Source of the DNA: Lunularia cruciata | Lineage: Eukaryota; Streptophyta; Marchantiopsida; Lunulariales; Lunulariaceae | Direction of reading: 5' to 3' | NCBI GenBank assembly: GCA_948567375.1 | Contig: OX419757.1 | Coordinates: forward strand, 3,100,001-3,164,000 | Length of the DNA: 64,000 nt | Part shown: in pieces, positions 35,131 to 48,714 of the stretch | Layout of the letters: each line of letters starts with the position of its first letter | Position numbering within the stretch: position 1 is the first letter of the stretch | Translations under genes and position numbers: made by a program | The notes under the pieces: model-generated | Told to the model about the DNA's origin: nothing | Databases searched by the model: none | The model's input: the letters and a program-made list of their open reading frames with translations, nothing else

Positions 35131-35699
35131 AGTGTTGATGAAGCACTCATCATTTTGCTTAATTTTTAGTATTAGCTGAATGCCTTTGAATGTGAATGTA
35201 TGAAGAAATTTGGATTGCAAGTAAAGGAGTGTTAGATGTTGGACTCTAAAACTCAGAATTCCATTCTGTATGTTTGATCGCGAGTGGAGCACATCCAAAG
35301 CAATGCCTTGATGGATCTATGAGAACTATAGTATTGTCATTATCATTTATAGCCATAGACAAGAAGCTAATACAAAGTCAATTTGAATTGGGAAGTTGTA
35401 CCTTCCTTGGAGGAGTGGAATACAATTCCAAGGCACAATAGCCATCCTTGTATCAACTGAAACATCATAATTGATGTAAATTTGGAGTAGAACTGAAGAA
35501 TTGTGATTTTGAGTGACAATTATTTGTGGCAAAACCTCTCATGAGTGTTTGCTATCCCTCTTCCAATTGTTGTTTCTGCCCAAGAGTTTAAAAATATAAC
35601 CAACCAGACTATTAAGTTATTTTCACTTTTTATTTGAACATTCCTCACCAATATTTCTATGGGAACAAATGATTACTCACACACTACTGCAAAAGTGAT
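35131..35699. other. no gene recognised
   Basis: AT-rich sequence with only short frames between two retroelement remnants. Confidence 0.4.
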
Positions 35700-37850
35700 A
35701 TATGTTTGGTTGTCACAACAATATCATAGACAACACAGCTTGATAGATCAGCCAATGCTTTATTGGAATTGTGCAATACTGGTCTAGTGACCTTTCCCTT
35801 ACCAAGAAGACAACCTATGCTTCAACATGAGCAGAGAGGTAACTTGAATACCTCTCACCTAGACAACAAGAACAACTAAGGGACAAAATAAACAGATTAA
35901 GCAAAGGATAAAATGAAACCATGCAGACATTTATTCAAGGATTCCAATATAATGCATTGTTAATAACCCCAACTCTAGAAACTACAACAACCTTCAACTA
36001 TTTTAAGGTTGCTCTACCCAAGGATATTCAGAAATTTCTCGTATACAAAGGCTACAAATCAAACCCAAGAACAATGTTGAAGGAATCTTGAAGGAAGAAC
36101 AATGTTGGGCTCAAGCTAACAAGTGGGATATGACTTTACCAAATCCTTGATCCATTATACTAGGGTTCAAAGGAAGTATAATGCATAACCCCTATGCTGC
36201 TATTTATGGTTTTCCCCAATCTAACTATTTCTATGCGGGGAAGTCCCTCACTGCACTAGGTCCATATATGGTAACACAAGAAGTGCTTGTATACAACAAG
36301 TTGCTTGTAGTTTCCTCCATCATTCACCCAAAGCTTTTGAACCCTTATCTGCTCTTGCTACCTATAACAACTACTAAAATGGAGGATGTCTTAGTCAAGT
36401 TGGAATGCTTTGAGTATCCTCATCTAGCACACCAACCCCAAGAGAGAAATGTCATGAACACTGCACAAGGGAGGAAATCTCATGCACTTGTTGTCTGGAG
36501 TGAGGCCACACCTGTGTGTGCTACTCTGGACATGAATTTCTGTGTTCACTACAGGAGGTATGGGCACGTCATGGCAAACTGCAAAACACTACAAAGACGC
36601 CATGAACCTTGGGAAGAAATATGCATATAGTAGATGTATTCCACAATGGAACAACTTCAACCAACACTTATGTGACCTATCCTTCTGATGTGGATGGAGA
36701 AATGGACAATGATGAGGACCACCTAAACCCAGTATAAGCTATTGCAATTGCAATGAGAATCACTATGAAAATCATTCTCCTAAAAAGCTCACTTGCTATG
36801 TGTTTTGCTCTAGTACTCACACTATGGCACAATGTCCACACTTCAAGAACTTTACAAACCAAACTTGGCAAGTTTCCATACCAAATGACACACACAACAA
36901 TGCCAAGCCTAAAAAGATTATGCATTTCATTGGAGTAGAAGATTTTCCCATTCTGAAAGAAGCATTCCTCATTTGTGGAAGTGATACTGCAAAGACAACC
37001 ATCTTCCTTATGACCTACTCCCTCACATATGATGTACCATATGATCCTGATAGTGCATCCACCTTTGAGAGCTTCTCTGGAAGTTTAGATGAGGAAATCA
37101 TGCAGAGAGAAGCTACTCAGCCCGTCCTAGAAACATATAGGGTAGCCGTCCCTATGTTTGGCCCTCTCACAAGGCAACTACCCACTTCAATCATACACAA
37201 ATATGACATCATGACTGACTTGGCTAATGTAAAAGCCAACATTACTTTCGAATAGCTCTACAATGTATCCCCTATGGAATAAAGGAAACTGCAAAACTTC
37301 CTATTGAAGACACAACCTGTTGTATGCTTCAAGGACTTACTCATCAAGAAGGCATCCCAGCCCTTGCCTCCTCCTTGGCAAAATCTCAAAGAGACATCCT
37401 CCATTCCAACTACGGGTAGCCCGCATCTTCCAACTCAAGGACACTTGCAAACCTTAGCTTTAGGAAGCTCCTACATTACTACTGAAGTCACCAAATCTCT
37501 AGATATTGTATGCCAAAGTCCATAATTCTAATACTCTTGTAACAATTGAGAGTAGTGTCATCCTAAAATATTGCATAGACTCAGGATCTTTGGTCAATGT
37601 AATGACCCAGGGAGTCCAAGAGACATTGGGACTTGGAGGTATGTCTAAGACTGCTACTCTTCTTTGGATGGCAAATTGAAGATGATTTGCCCCTTGAATT
37701 GTCATCAAAGGTCCCCAAACTCATTGGCAAACAGACCTTCCTAATTGATTACTTGATCATATATACCCTTGCTCCAATTCCCCTTATTACTACACATCAT
37801 GTGGCTGGTCAAGGCTGATGTTGTCACCTCTTGGCAGATAGTGGAGTTGA
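35700..37850 (+). mobile_element. degraded gypsy gag and protease
   Basis: Frame 36181-36630 ends in a damaged zinc knuckle (CVHYRRYGHVMANC, with Tyr for the second Cys). Frame 36800-37255 begins with a second one (FCSSTHTMAQC). A retroviral-type aspartic protease follows at about 37565 with YCIDSGSLVNVM, where DSGS resembles the active-site D-S/T-G. Frameshifts separate the pieces. Confidence 0.65.
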
Positions 37851-38750
37851 GATTTGGAAAACTTCAAAACATTTGACACTTCCAATGTATCAACAACACC
37901 ACTTTCAAGCTCAGACTAGGAAGTAGACCATTGATTTAACTATGGATGCATGGAGTCCTATTCATGTTGACAACAATGAAGAACTTGCAAATGCCATTGC
38001 TAATTACCTCTTTGTTATGGAGAGGGAAGTGAGTGGTCTTGCAATGCCATAATGCATCCCTCTTGACCCTCTAATAGGATTCTTCCCCAAATTCCTTGAA
38101 TTAGAATAGGTTCTTGCCATTCCCGCATCCTTGATGGATCTTGGCCCTTGCTTGGACTCTGAGCCCAAGTTTTGGCTGAAGGTAGGAAGTGTTGCCAAAA
38201 CAACACTACCTGCCATCAACCAAAACTCCCCTTCTTGTACACACAAGAGCATGCTTGTGAGACCATGATATCTTGCTTCTACATCAAGGATGATATTGGT
38301 TGCCAAGATGAGGAGATAGAGCCACAATGCCTCAATCTTGATGGAGCTCTTTCTAATGACACCATTATCTGTAATGTTGCAAGGATAGAAGGGAAATATG
38401 GATGCAAAAACACAAGTTTCACACTCAAACTCCGATGCCCCAAAGGAGTACCTTCTCTTTATTATATAGTCCAAAGGGAATCTCCTTCAAGGAAGCTCCA
38501 CAATAGAATTAGATACATGGATAGGTGATATGTCAGCAAGCTCCACCCTTAGATTACTTACTTGGATGGGTGACATGTTGGTCCTGGTCCTATCTGGTTA
38601 GACAAACAGGCTTTGACTAAAGGGAATCTTTTAGGGAATCTTCATATAGGAATCTAAAAATCATGAGGGTGAGGTACAATTGGAAAGCTCTCAATGAGAC
38701 AACCCAAGGAAGAGAGAAGGCAAACCTTTCCTCGGTTGAGGGGGGGAATC
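37851..38750 (+). mobile_element. gypsy-related internal sequence ending in a polypurine tract
   Basis: Sequence at about 38170-38420 recurs in reverse orientation at 47400-47540, so it belongs to a dispersed element. Plus-strand frames are broken and give no clear domain. GGTTGAGGGGGGGAA (38735-38749) is a polypurine tract directly before an LTR edge. Confidence 0.55.
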
Positions 38751-39070
38751 TGTATATTTTTGAGGCCTAATTCATCCATTTAGGCCTCCAAAATTGCCTT
38801 CAAATATTTTGGCCATATTTTGTTTCCTACTCTATTAATAGAAGTCTCCTCTTGGTGATACTTCTTTCTAATCTATTTAGTCTATCATGTATAACATCCT
38901 TCCAATTGTTACCAAATCAATTCTCATCTCTATATCATATATCTAGCTATTTATTCTAAGGTTTTAAAGTCTATTTTGGTTTTAACCCTATTAGTAGAAA
39001 TGCTTTTTTGGTGATACTTCTATCTGATCTATTTTATAAATCACGTGTAACATCATTCTAGATGTTACAA
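38751..39070 (+). repeat. LTR remnant with internal duplication
   Basis: Starts TGTATATTTTTGAGGCC right after the polypurine tract. Two halves repeat: TTGGTGATACTTCTTTCTAAT... at about 38855 and TTGGTGATACTTCTATCTGAT... at about 39010, each followed by TCTATTT and GTATAACATC/GTGTAACATC. The 3' limit is uncertain. Confidence 0.55.
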
Positions 39071-40290
39071 AACCAAATTTCACATTTAGATTACATGTCT
39101 AGCTATTGGTATTATATTATCCCATGCATAGATCTCATTTTAACTTCTCCTCGATGGGAAGATGTTCATATTCACCCTATAAACACTCCCTCCCAATGCA
39201 TAGAGCTAGAAGAGGTTTCTGTAGTACTACAAGCGTGCCACACCAACAATATTTCTCTAGTAAGAAAACCACTTGGAAAGTGTACCTTATTGGTTATTTG
39301 GTGGCCATTTGTCTCTCAAGACATTGATAGGTATAACATGTGTGATGCTTGTCAATGTGTAGGTAAATTCTTATCCAAGTACCGCATGCTCCTCCAACCA
39401 GTCTTAGCCGCTCAACCATTTCAAAAATGGGGAATCAATTTATATGACCTGTCAATCCCATAGCCTATAGAATGAGGCACCATTACATCATTGTGGCAAT
39501 CAACTACATCATAAATGGGCCAAAGCCAAGTCCTTCATCAACAATTCTCAATGGTCACCATTCAATTGTTACATAAAAATATCATCTCTAGATTTTGCAT
39601 CCCCTTGTCCATTGTCACGGACAATGGGTCACACTTCATCAACAAAGGCATATGGGTCTTAACAACTGCTTATGGGATTAATTACCACTGCTCTACCCCT
39701 TATCACACACAAGCAAATGGTCAAGTCAAATGATTCAATGGTATTTTGCCGACCATCTTCAAGAACCCAACCAATTGGGATGAAAAACTTGTAGGTGCAT
39801 TGTGGGCTTATCATACCACAGTCAAGCACACAACTGGCTTCACCCCATTCCAACTTGTCTACAAGCAAGCGGCAATTTTGCCTACTAAATCTTGATCCTA
39901 TCACTCTAAGTCTTGACGTGCACTTTGATTGGGACATCTCATTCTCATGAGGGGGAAATTGCATAAGAACTAGTTTTTGCACCGCACAGCCTACCAAAAA
40001 AATTTCTTCAGGCCCTGTACATGCAATACACCACCATGCTAGACATGAAGCCTGTTTTGACTCCAAAACCAATGGTAATGTTCTACAAAAAAGATATGGT
40101 TTCAAAATTCAATGACAAAGTGTGCTGATTCCCTAGCAAATTTGTAGAAAAATGGTTAGGTCCTTACTAAATACATGAATTTTTTGACAATGGATCAATA
40201 CAGTTGGAGCCACAAGACGGAGAATTCTAGAATCTCATACTAATGGCAAAGTGTAGACCTCGCAACCTGCACTTCATTCCATTATAGGGC
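39070..40290 (+). mobile_element. degraded gypsy integrase
   Basis: Frame 39062-39463 has the zinc-binding region and linker (WWPFVSQDIDRYNMCDACQCVGK, AAQPFQKWGINLYD). Frame 39515-39733 and beyond has the core (SIVTDNGSHFINKG, YHTQANGQVK) and the late part (WDEKLVGALWAYHTTVKHTTGFTPFQLVY). Stops interrupt it. No RT is found between this and the protease upstream. Confidence 0.8.
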
Positions 40291-41131
40291 AAGGAAGAGA
40301 AGATCCTATGAGAAACCCATTGTTTTCTTGTCATAGAAGAGAACGCTATGGGACACGGATGACCTGATTACCAGCTCAAAATAATCCAAGTCAAGCAACA
40401 GGAGCTATAGAGGACCAGACCTGAGCTACCAGCCTTTAATCAAGCTCAGTGCAGCGAATCCGTCATCACTCTTGGTCCGAGTTTGACATTCTGAAAGAAG
40501 GGCAACTAGATGTGTCCTAAGTCTAGCCAGCAATGTCACGGTAAATTTACCTTGTCAGTACTGCATGCACAATCCCAACACAATCCCAACTGTTGCGTGT
40601 AAGAGCTAGTATGAAGAAGGCGTAACTTGAACTATATTTGGTCAAGTTCTGTACCAAGGCCTTACTCCGTTTTACCTGCCATGATGGACATGCTACTGAA
40701 TTGTGAAAGGTGAAATCAGTTGACACCTCCTCTTAACGGATAGTAGCAGACCCGCAGCATTTTGTGGACTCAAACTTGGACCTGTTCCAAGCTTACAATC
40801 CACTTTCATGTCATAGTGCTTTGCCCAATGTCTTATCTAACAAAGAAATCAGATACTTCTCCACTCCTGCCTATTTCTGTGTCGAAAAAATCAAACCCCG
40901 ATATTATAAGAGCTATGGGCCACCGGAAACGAGAGACCATCCAAGCACTATACAGCCGGGCTTTGCAGTACATGCCAGATGCCGGGTTGATTTCTCACCT
41001 TTATGTTTGTTGAAGCTCCGTTTATTTCTTTCTTGAGTTCATGGAATGGTGGAAGTGAATCTAATGTTCGATTAACTGATTACACTGTTAGCAACAAAGA
41101 GGATAGGCAAGTTTATCGATTGAATAAGAAG
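40291..41131. other. no gene recognised
   Basis: Two overlapping frames near 40762-41036 are open but unlike any family I know. No repeat structure was seen. Confidence 0.4.
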
Positions 41132-41516
41132 ACAGTGGATCCAACGGCGTCTGCGAAGACAGCCCTGAGCCGTAGGACGTAAAACCTCGAAGGTCCTTGG
41201 GGATTCAATCCATAGTTTGGCATCACCCGTGGAGATGAGAGTCGAAATCCACCATTGCCAACGGCGAATATACCCAATATGCGAAATTGCTAAAATGACA
41301 CGCCTAATAAATCTAAATGTGGATAAGTACAGTGGATCCAACGGCGTCTGCGAAGACAGCCCTGAGCCGTAGGACGTAAAACCTCGAAGGTCCTTGGGGA
41401 TTCAATCCATAGTTTGGCATCACCCGTGGAGATGAGAGTCGAAATCCACCATTGCCAACGGCGAATATACCCAATATGCGAAATTGCTAAAATGACACGC
41501 CTAATAAATCTAAATG
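41132..41516. repeat. exact tandem duplication of 188 bp
   Basis: Copies 41132-41319 and 41329-41516 appear identical base for base, separated by 9 bases. Each begins ACAGTGGATCCAACGG and ends CTAATAAATCTAAATG. The minus strand is open across both copies but resembles no known protein. Confidence 0.9.
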
Positions 41517-41830
41517 CAAGACATATTAAAGACAGTGACATATGACTACGATTCTAGTTTCCTTTGCTGATCTTTCATGATCATGTCTCAGGTCTTCATA
41601 ATTCAGAGTTGTAACTGACACTCCGCGTTCTACACGGTCAATCTTGCTAGTCTAACTCACAACCTGTAAGAGTATATCCTGTTAGATCAACTTGAAGTAC
41701 ACGATGGTGTTCCCAGAGGATTATAATTCTATATTAATTCTAGATGAAGGCGAGTGTCATCCACATTGATCAGGAGCGATCAAAACAGCAACATGAAGAC
41801 TTTGACATCTTGGCACTGTGCACCGTAATA

Positions 41831-41879
41831 GGTGGATCCACCGAACGACCCGTAAGCTTCGAGTTTAAGGGTCGTTCGG
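41831..41879. repeat. 12-bp palindrome overlapping an 11-bp stem-loop
   Basis: GGTGGATCCACC (41831-41842) is perfectly palindromic. CCGAACGACCC (41841-41851) pairs exactly with GGGTCGTTCGG (41869-41879) over a 17-base loop. Confidence 0.85.
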
Positions 41880-42275
41880 CCTCCTTTGCCGCAAACAGTC
41901 TGCAGGTGGATTGGTCTTCACCCTAGATCAAGGGACTATCATGAGGTGCAAAGCAGATCATATTTCTCTGAAATAATTGGGGATGAAACTTGCTCGTTAC
42001 TTTAGTTAGTGAGGAAATCTCCTAGAACATCACTTATAGTTTTCTTGATTTCTTACCTGGGATGTCCGAGCATCTAAACATTATCATGGTCTTGGATTGA
42101 GGGTGCAGATTCTTAGGATGTCCAAAGTGGAAGTGCCTGAGGGAGAAATCAATGAAACATAATCGTACTTGATGAGTAACCAGACGTGTGATCCAATTGG
42201 CATCCTTAGAAGGCCATGATTTTCGCCAAGTTACTACTTCCAATGTGAACTTTTCTCCGATGGTGGCAATGTGCA

Positions 42276-42490
42276 TGTTAAGATTTCTATCCGGAGATAC
42301 TCATTGCAACAATACTCAATATACCCCCATTAACTAAACAATGATCTACAACAAGATATTGGTTCCCTTCCTCTCCACTGCCGACCAGTCTCACACCCAA
42401 CCTTTTTTAACACAACACTCATATATATAAACTCTGACGGTGATAGTCTCTCCTCCACGGCCTAACAATCTCACACCCAACTTTCACATT
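42276..42490 (-). repeat. LTR fragment related to the 22292 LTR
   Basis: Begins TGTTAAGATTTCTATCCGG and shares short blocks with the LTR at 22292-22800, including CACACCCAAC and TTAACACAACACTC-like phrases. The end is not defined. Confidence 0.4.
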
Positions 42491-42499
42491 ATATATGTA

Positions 42500-45400
42500 G
42501 AGATAGTGTGAGGGGTGAGAAGAATTGAGAGGAATGAAAAGGAAAGAAGTAGCAACCTTTCTGAGTGCCTAGGTGCATGAGAAGAGTGTAGATTTTAGAA
42601 TCAAGTCTCCAAGATTGGTTAAATAGGAATTACATTGTAGACATACTTTGTCTGCAACAAGAATGTGGAACTCTTGGTATGGAGTTGGGAGTTAAATGAC
42701 CACACGATGTTGCATGAGATAAGGGATAATCTGGATTGGAGGATGGAGACTCTAAGAGGGGACCTCTTTTTCAAGACAGAGGAACATTGGTGGAGAATGC
42801 CAAAAGATTTTGGGCACCACTCCAGATGTCATGACTTTGGATAGCACTTGAACTTACCCCAATCTAGCTTTGAATGCAAAATTCAAGGAGACTTTCAAGG
42901 ATGGCAAGACCATAAATAGTTGGTCTGTCCTTGGAATCAAAGATCATGCCAGAAGGTCTAAGAAGAGTCACTGATGAAGCTGTTCAAATCCAAACAAGCA
43001 ACTTACCTTAACAATAGCCATACTATCTTCTTTGAGTACCTGTACTAACAAAAGCTTGTAAATTGGGCAATAACATTTTTGGCACAAGCATAGGAGCTTT
43101 TAGGGAACATGAATGAAGGAGGCGGGTGACTCTTGTATCTTCCTTTGTTGTTCATTTTTACTTGGGGATGAATCTGTTAACCCCAGCCAAGAAGAAGCAG
43201 TCCATATCCCACATCCTATTATATTCAAGATTGGGAAGGAGTATTCAGAGTGTATGATGTTTCTAGTAGCTCCCCTACACTATGATATCATTCTAGGTCT
43301 ACCTTTGCTTTAACATCATATCATTCAATTTGAGAATTCAATTTGAGATTAGGAAGGAGTATTCAGAGTGTATGATTTTTGTAGTAGCTCCACTACACTA
43401 TGATATTGTTCTAGGTCTACCTTGGCTTTAACATCATATCATTCAATTTGAGTTGATCTAACCGCAAATTCAAATACAACACCAAAGTAAAAGTAAAAGT
43501 TACCAATTAGATTGCTTGGATTTAAGTAAGACAACTGAGAATAGTCATTCCCAAGATGGGAAGTTTATTAGTATAACAACTATAGAGCAAGCTTTGGAGA
43601 AAGATAGTCTCTTTTTTTGCTATGTAGATCAAGCCAATTGTGCAAGGAAAATCTTATGAGTATAAGTAACCTCAACAATCAATGGTTGATTAGATCTCGC
43701 AAGAGTTTCATATGTGTTTCAGAATGATCTTCTATAAGGGTTACCTTTTGATTGAACTTTTATTAAGTAGTACTCATATGAGTAGACAAATCCATAGGCT
43801 TTCACCAAAAGAGTTATAATAGCTTTAAACAACATTAACCATATTATCAGAGATGGATTTCATATGATGTAGTACATCTCCTTGGGAGCACCGGTACACT
43901 TTATACCAAACAAAGATGGAAGACTTTGATTGTATATTGACTATTATGGCTTTAATAAATAAATCATGAAGAATGTATATCTCTTACCTTGAATTGATGA
44001 CTTTTTTTATCAATGAGTAGAGTATGATATTTATCCAAGTTGGATCTTTGATGTGGCTATTGGTAGATTTCCATAGGTAGGAAAAAATTTGCAAAATATT
44101 TCCTTTTGCACAAGATATGGACATTTTGGGTGAGAACTTTACCTTTTGGGCTAACTAATCCTTTGGCAATTTTTATTGATCAAATGCATATTGTGGATGA
44201 GCTCTTGGATTTATACATGGTGGTGTTCTTGAATGATTTAATCTACAGTAAGATGGAGGTAAAATATAAGAATCATGTATGAGAAATCCTAAGAAAACTT
44301 TTCCAATGGAAGTTTTACTACAACAAGTCAAAGTGTGCCTTTTGGCAAAAGGAAATTACCTTCTTGGGTCATAAGGTCTCATCAAAGGAGAAAAAGGGCC
44401 TCTACCAATTGGCCTCCTAAGGATACCATGGAACTATGTGCATTTAATGAGTTGAAAATTTTTTATCAATGGTTCATCCACTACTATGCTCATGTAGCTG
44501 CACCGTTGACTAATCTCTTGGGGAAGACATCAGACGTTCAATGGACCACCAACCACAATGAATCATTCAAGATGATGTCCTCAAGACCTATCCTTCAACC
44601 ATACAATCCTCAACTACCTTGAATGGTTGATTTTGATACTTTTAACATTACCATTGGCTGTGTTGAAGTACAAATTTCTAAATAGATTACATCCCATTAT
44701 CTTTGTGTCTCACCAATTAAACACTACATAATAGAATTACTCTACTCAAGTTTAAAAACAAATAGCAATAGTATATACCTAATATTATCTCTTGGGAAAA
44801 CAAGTGATCATGTAATCCTCACAAAACTTTGTTGTAGACCTTACATTTGGAGCACATGAAGAGTCTACGTCATTGATGGGAGGAGAAATTATAATTTTTT
44901 GACATCAAGCTTGAATACAAACCTGACAATTTCCTTATCATCATTGATACCCTATCACAATTACTTGATTTGAAGACTCTTCTTAAATTTCTCATAAAAG
45001 CAAAAGTTATGATAGTGTCAATTGACTCAAAAGTCCAAATCAATTTTAGAAACTCTTTATAGCAAGACTCCTTTTTTTAGTTGGTACAAGGTCATCTTGT
45101 AGCACATGAGAAACAATACAAAAATTTCTCCTTCAAGGAAAGCCTCCTTTCTATGTTCCAACCAAGGTTGATTTACAACTTGTATAGCTTCAAGAGACCC
45201 ATGACTTACAAATTGCTGGTCATATGGATGTGGACAAGACCTTGGGTACACTACAATGTCAATGATGGTGGATCAATCTGGAACAAGAGGTTTGAGAGTT
45301 TGTCTAATCTTGTGAGAGCGGTCACTACAACAAAGTCAATAATTGGAAGTGAGTGGACTCCTTCAACCACCACCAAATCCATGTACCCACTGGTAACATG

Positions 45401-45860
45401 TAAGCTTAGACCTCAACACATCTTTGTCATAGATGGACCAAGGCCATACAACCATTGTAGTGTTTGTTAATAAGCTCAACAAGTAGATTCATTTGGCTCC
45501 TACCATGGATACAATTGATGCTTCAACATTGGTCTAGATGTACTTTGACACTATCTTCAAGCACCACAGGAAATCAAGGATTCTCATCTTTGCTTAAGAC
45601 CTTTGCTTTATTGGTAAATTTTGGCAAGCACTTTTTAAACTCCTTAGTACCAAGCTTGCATTGTCTATACCTTATCATCCTCAAATTGATAGATAAATAG
45701 AATGAGAAAATCACACTTTAGAGGAGATGTTATATGCCTTTTTCAACATTCACCACTGATCAAGACACTTGCCCCACAACTAAAAAAATTTCCTACAATA
45801 ATTCCAAGTAGGCAAGTATTGGCTTACTATTGAAGTAGCTTTTAACTTTGGGGGTCAATT
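42500..45860 (+). mobile_element. heavily degraded Ty3/gypsy element
   Basis: Protease end at 43113-43313 (FLVAPLHYDIILGLP). RT remnants at 43860-44300. Connection at 44450-44700 (FINGSSTTMLM-like, QWTTNHNESF). RNase H end to about 44950. Integrase remnants at 45160-45720 that parallel the 15.2-17.2 kb element domain by domain. Nearly every domain is broken by stops. It appears to be an older relative of that chromovirus. Confidence 0.75.
43228..43452. repeat. tandem duplication of about 115 bp in gypsy protease region
   Basis: GGAAGGAGTATTCAGAGTG occurs near 43234 and 43352, and both copies continue to ACATCATATCATTCAATTTG. The duplicated part encodes the protease end. The copies differ at several positions. 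Confidence 0.85.
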
Positions 45861-47049
45861 CCTTGTCTACACATTTGGTGTCTATCATCACGGCCCCCAC
45901 AACCCCAGCATCCGGGCCAAGCACCATTCACCAATGGTGCTTAGTCCAATTCCATGGATTACCCTACATTCTCCTTGAAGTTTTCCCTCTCTTGCCGCTC
46001 ATTTTGTGAATCATGTGGAAGTTTAATAACTCCCAATTCCAAAGTAGGAATCCTAAGTGCTTGCTTCTCATGACATTCATCCTGTAGTAAACAGCCTATT
46101 TTTTCATAGCAGTGGATCTAAGGATGATCTCAAGAGCCTTCATGTAAGTTTTGGGAGTGACTACCATGATTTCTACACACAAAAGGATGCTATGAGCTAA
46201 TTTTGTACTATGCCAAGTACCTAAGATTGTAACAAATGCCACTCTCAGAAACAACTCTAAGCACTCACTACTTCATAGAATTTGCAAGACACTACTAGAT
46301 TAGCTAGGAAGATGAGTTGAATTGCAAAAAGTGCTACTACAAGCCAAGCACTTCAATTTATACAACAAGATCTTGGTCATCCACCAATTCATAATGCAAA
46401 AGCATACTCAAAAGGGAAAACATACAACACTTATCCATTCTCACCATGTATAATGCAAAGGTAACTTTATATATTCTTAGTTGCACCAACTTTCAGACAT
46501 AAAATAAGTTCTATAATCCTTTGAAGAGGGAGAATACCAATAGCCTGAAGCTACACAACCAGTTACCACGTGTCACAGTTCCTAAGGTTAGTTACCACGT
46601 GTCACAATTCCTTGTTTCTTGTTATTTGCTTGTTCTTGTTATTGGGAATCCTCCTCTACTTTGCTATTTAAACTGGAAAATTTACGTCCAAGGGGAGGCA
46701 TTTCCCCCTTATATACCATGATCTAACCATAAAAAGAATTTCTTATCAACCCTAAATGCTATACTAATTGTGGCCGCTGCTTCATTCTGAGTCTGTGTGA
46801 TAATTACCATTGGCTCTACTCCCTTAGATGCTTTTGCTAGATGTTCTTTAACCTACTCTGTTAGAACCCTTAATTAATTTCTTCTAACTAATGTTCATTC
46901 TTGCAGATCTTCTTGTCTTGCATATCTTCTTGTCCTGCACATCTTCTTGTCCAGCAATGTTTTGTTCTTGTACCTTTTACTAACCTGCAACTTGTAGTCC
47001 CATGGCAGACCTTCTTTTGCCCCACAATACCTTCATATGTTTTGACTCC
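45861..47049. other. retroelement-derived or unassigned sequence, no gene
   Basis: A repeated phrase GTTACCACGTGTCACA occurs at 46561 and 46591. A triplicated phrase ATCTTCTTGTC lies at about 46907-46954. A GC-rich self-complementary stretch near 46692-46711 precedes ATATACC. It may be an LTR, but no boundary was found. Confidence 0.35.
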
Positions 47050-48200
47050 TTCTCTATCATGAAATGTCTAGGTGATGGAACTCATCCTTGACCTGAATGT
47101 GAAGAGGAATAGTTTTGGAAGATAATGCTGTGGTTTCTCCAAGAAGTAACCTTGTAACTTGTCTTTGGGGAATTTGTGATGGACTTCTTGTTCCTTCACA
47201 ACTTGCTTTGCAGGTTTGTTGGTATGAAATGCAACAGTGGTGTGTCTTTGTGTCAAAGATGGGTCGAGCTGCAGGGGGCAAGGAGTGGACATTTATAATA
47301 TCAATAGGAATGAAATCTTTGTGCATAGAAGTTGTGAATTTTTTTTCTCTTGGAGTGAGGTTATTGTCAAGAAGAGATCCATCAAGATGAAGATATTCCT
47401 AATCATTTTTATCATCATGGCAATCAATATCACCCTTGATGTAGAAACATGAGGTAGTTCAGGTCTCACGAGTATGCTCCCTTGTGTAAGGCAAAGGGAA
47501 CTTGGTCCGGCAAAAGATAATGTTGCTAGACTTATTAGAGTCATCCTTTGAGTCCAAGGAGGTGTCATCAAGGGCTAGGGAAATGGGCATGTCAAGAACA
47601 TTTTGCGAGCTTGGTGACTATGGTGCTCCCATTTCTTCAAAATTTGCTTTTATTGTCATATAAAGCTTAAGTGCTAGGAGAATCACAAATAATGATAGGA
47701 TTATTGGGAGAAGTGCCTCAAAAGAGAGGTACTCGGAGGAGTGACCTTGGCAAGCTAGAATGGGAGAAGCACTTGGAGTGATGTAGGATAATCCTGAGTG
47801 CTGACAAGAAAAAGTAATTTGGAGATCACATGAGCTCCATGGCCAAGTATTAGGGTGGCAAGCAAAGATGTGTCAAATAAGAGATGAGGATGGGACAACA
47901 CTTGGAGTGTTGGGGGCCATTTGGAGTGCTTGCAGGAGTTGAAGCACTTGGAGTGCCAGTAGGTGAGGCATACAAGCTCGAGTGCCAAGTGCCACCATGG
48001 CACTTGGATGGAAGTGCTTCTGCAATTTGAACTTGCTGCCAATGGAGCTTACCCCTGATGGTGCTCGTCGCCAAAGGCCACTACCTACAAGATAATCATT
48101 GGCACTTGGTAAAGAAGTGTAGAGTGGGAGAAAGTGGTTTGCAAATGGATTCTGGTACATGGGAGTTCTTTGTCTGCTCATCACACTATTGAGGCCAGTA
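47050..48200 (-). mobile_element. inverted copy of the 37.9-38.5 kb element sequence plus low-complexity region
   Basis: About 47400-47540 is the reverse complement of about 38200-38300 (shared TCAATATCAYCCTTGATGTAGAA block). Further on, GCACTTGGAGTG phrases repeat (47770, 47907, 47949), giving Ser/Thr/Ala-rich minus frames without recognisable function. Confidence 0.5.
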
Positions 48201-48714
48201 GGTGGTTGTGCTAGGAACCTACATCCTGGAGATGATAATCAAACACTGAGTGACATACCATGGAAGCCAAAGGGCTTTTGGAGGTGACAGACTATGGTAG
48301 CACACTATGCTGTCTCCTTACATAGATTGTCTTGTTTTTTTCTTTTTCTTGCAATTAGTTAAGTATCCATATTACTCTAATAGCATTAGTAAACAGGACT
48401 TGAGAAAAACATACTAAAAATTCAGTACGTACTAGGAGAAGATGGTCATGAGACCATGGTACCACAAACGCCTTCACGATCACGGGTTGTCATGTCATTA
48501 TTTAGTTGTTAGTCTTCAGTGGTCTCCGACTTCCCATGAGCATTTGTTGCCAAGTAAGATGAACAGGTTTTGGTGCCATCAATCCTCGTGCTGCTTCACA
48601 TGCGGGACCAATGACATTTCACCATTGAGACCCGTTGAACAGCAGAAACGTGCCGATTGGAAGAGTATAAATATCTCTCCTCGGGAGCAGAAGAGATAAG
48701 TTTCAGTCAATTGA

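Noticed and set aside
47755-48184. Three overlapping Ser/Thr/Ala/Pro-rich minus frames
   Set aside because: They arise from repeated GCACTTGGAGTG phrases; low complexity rather than coding.
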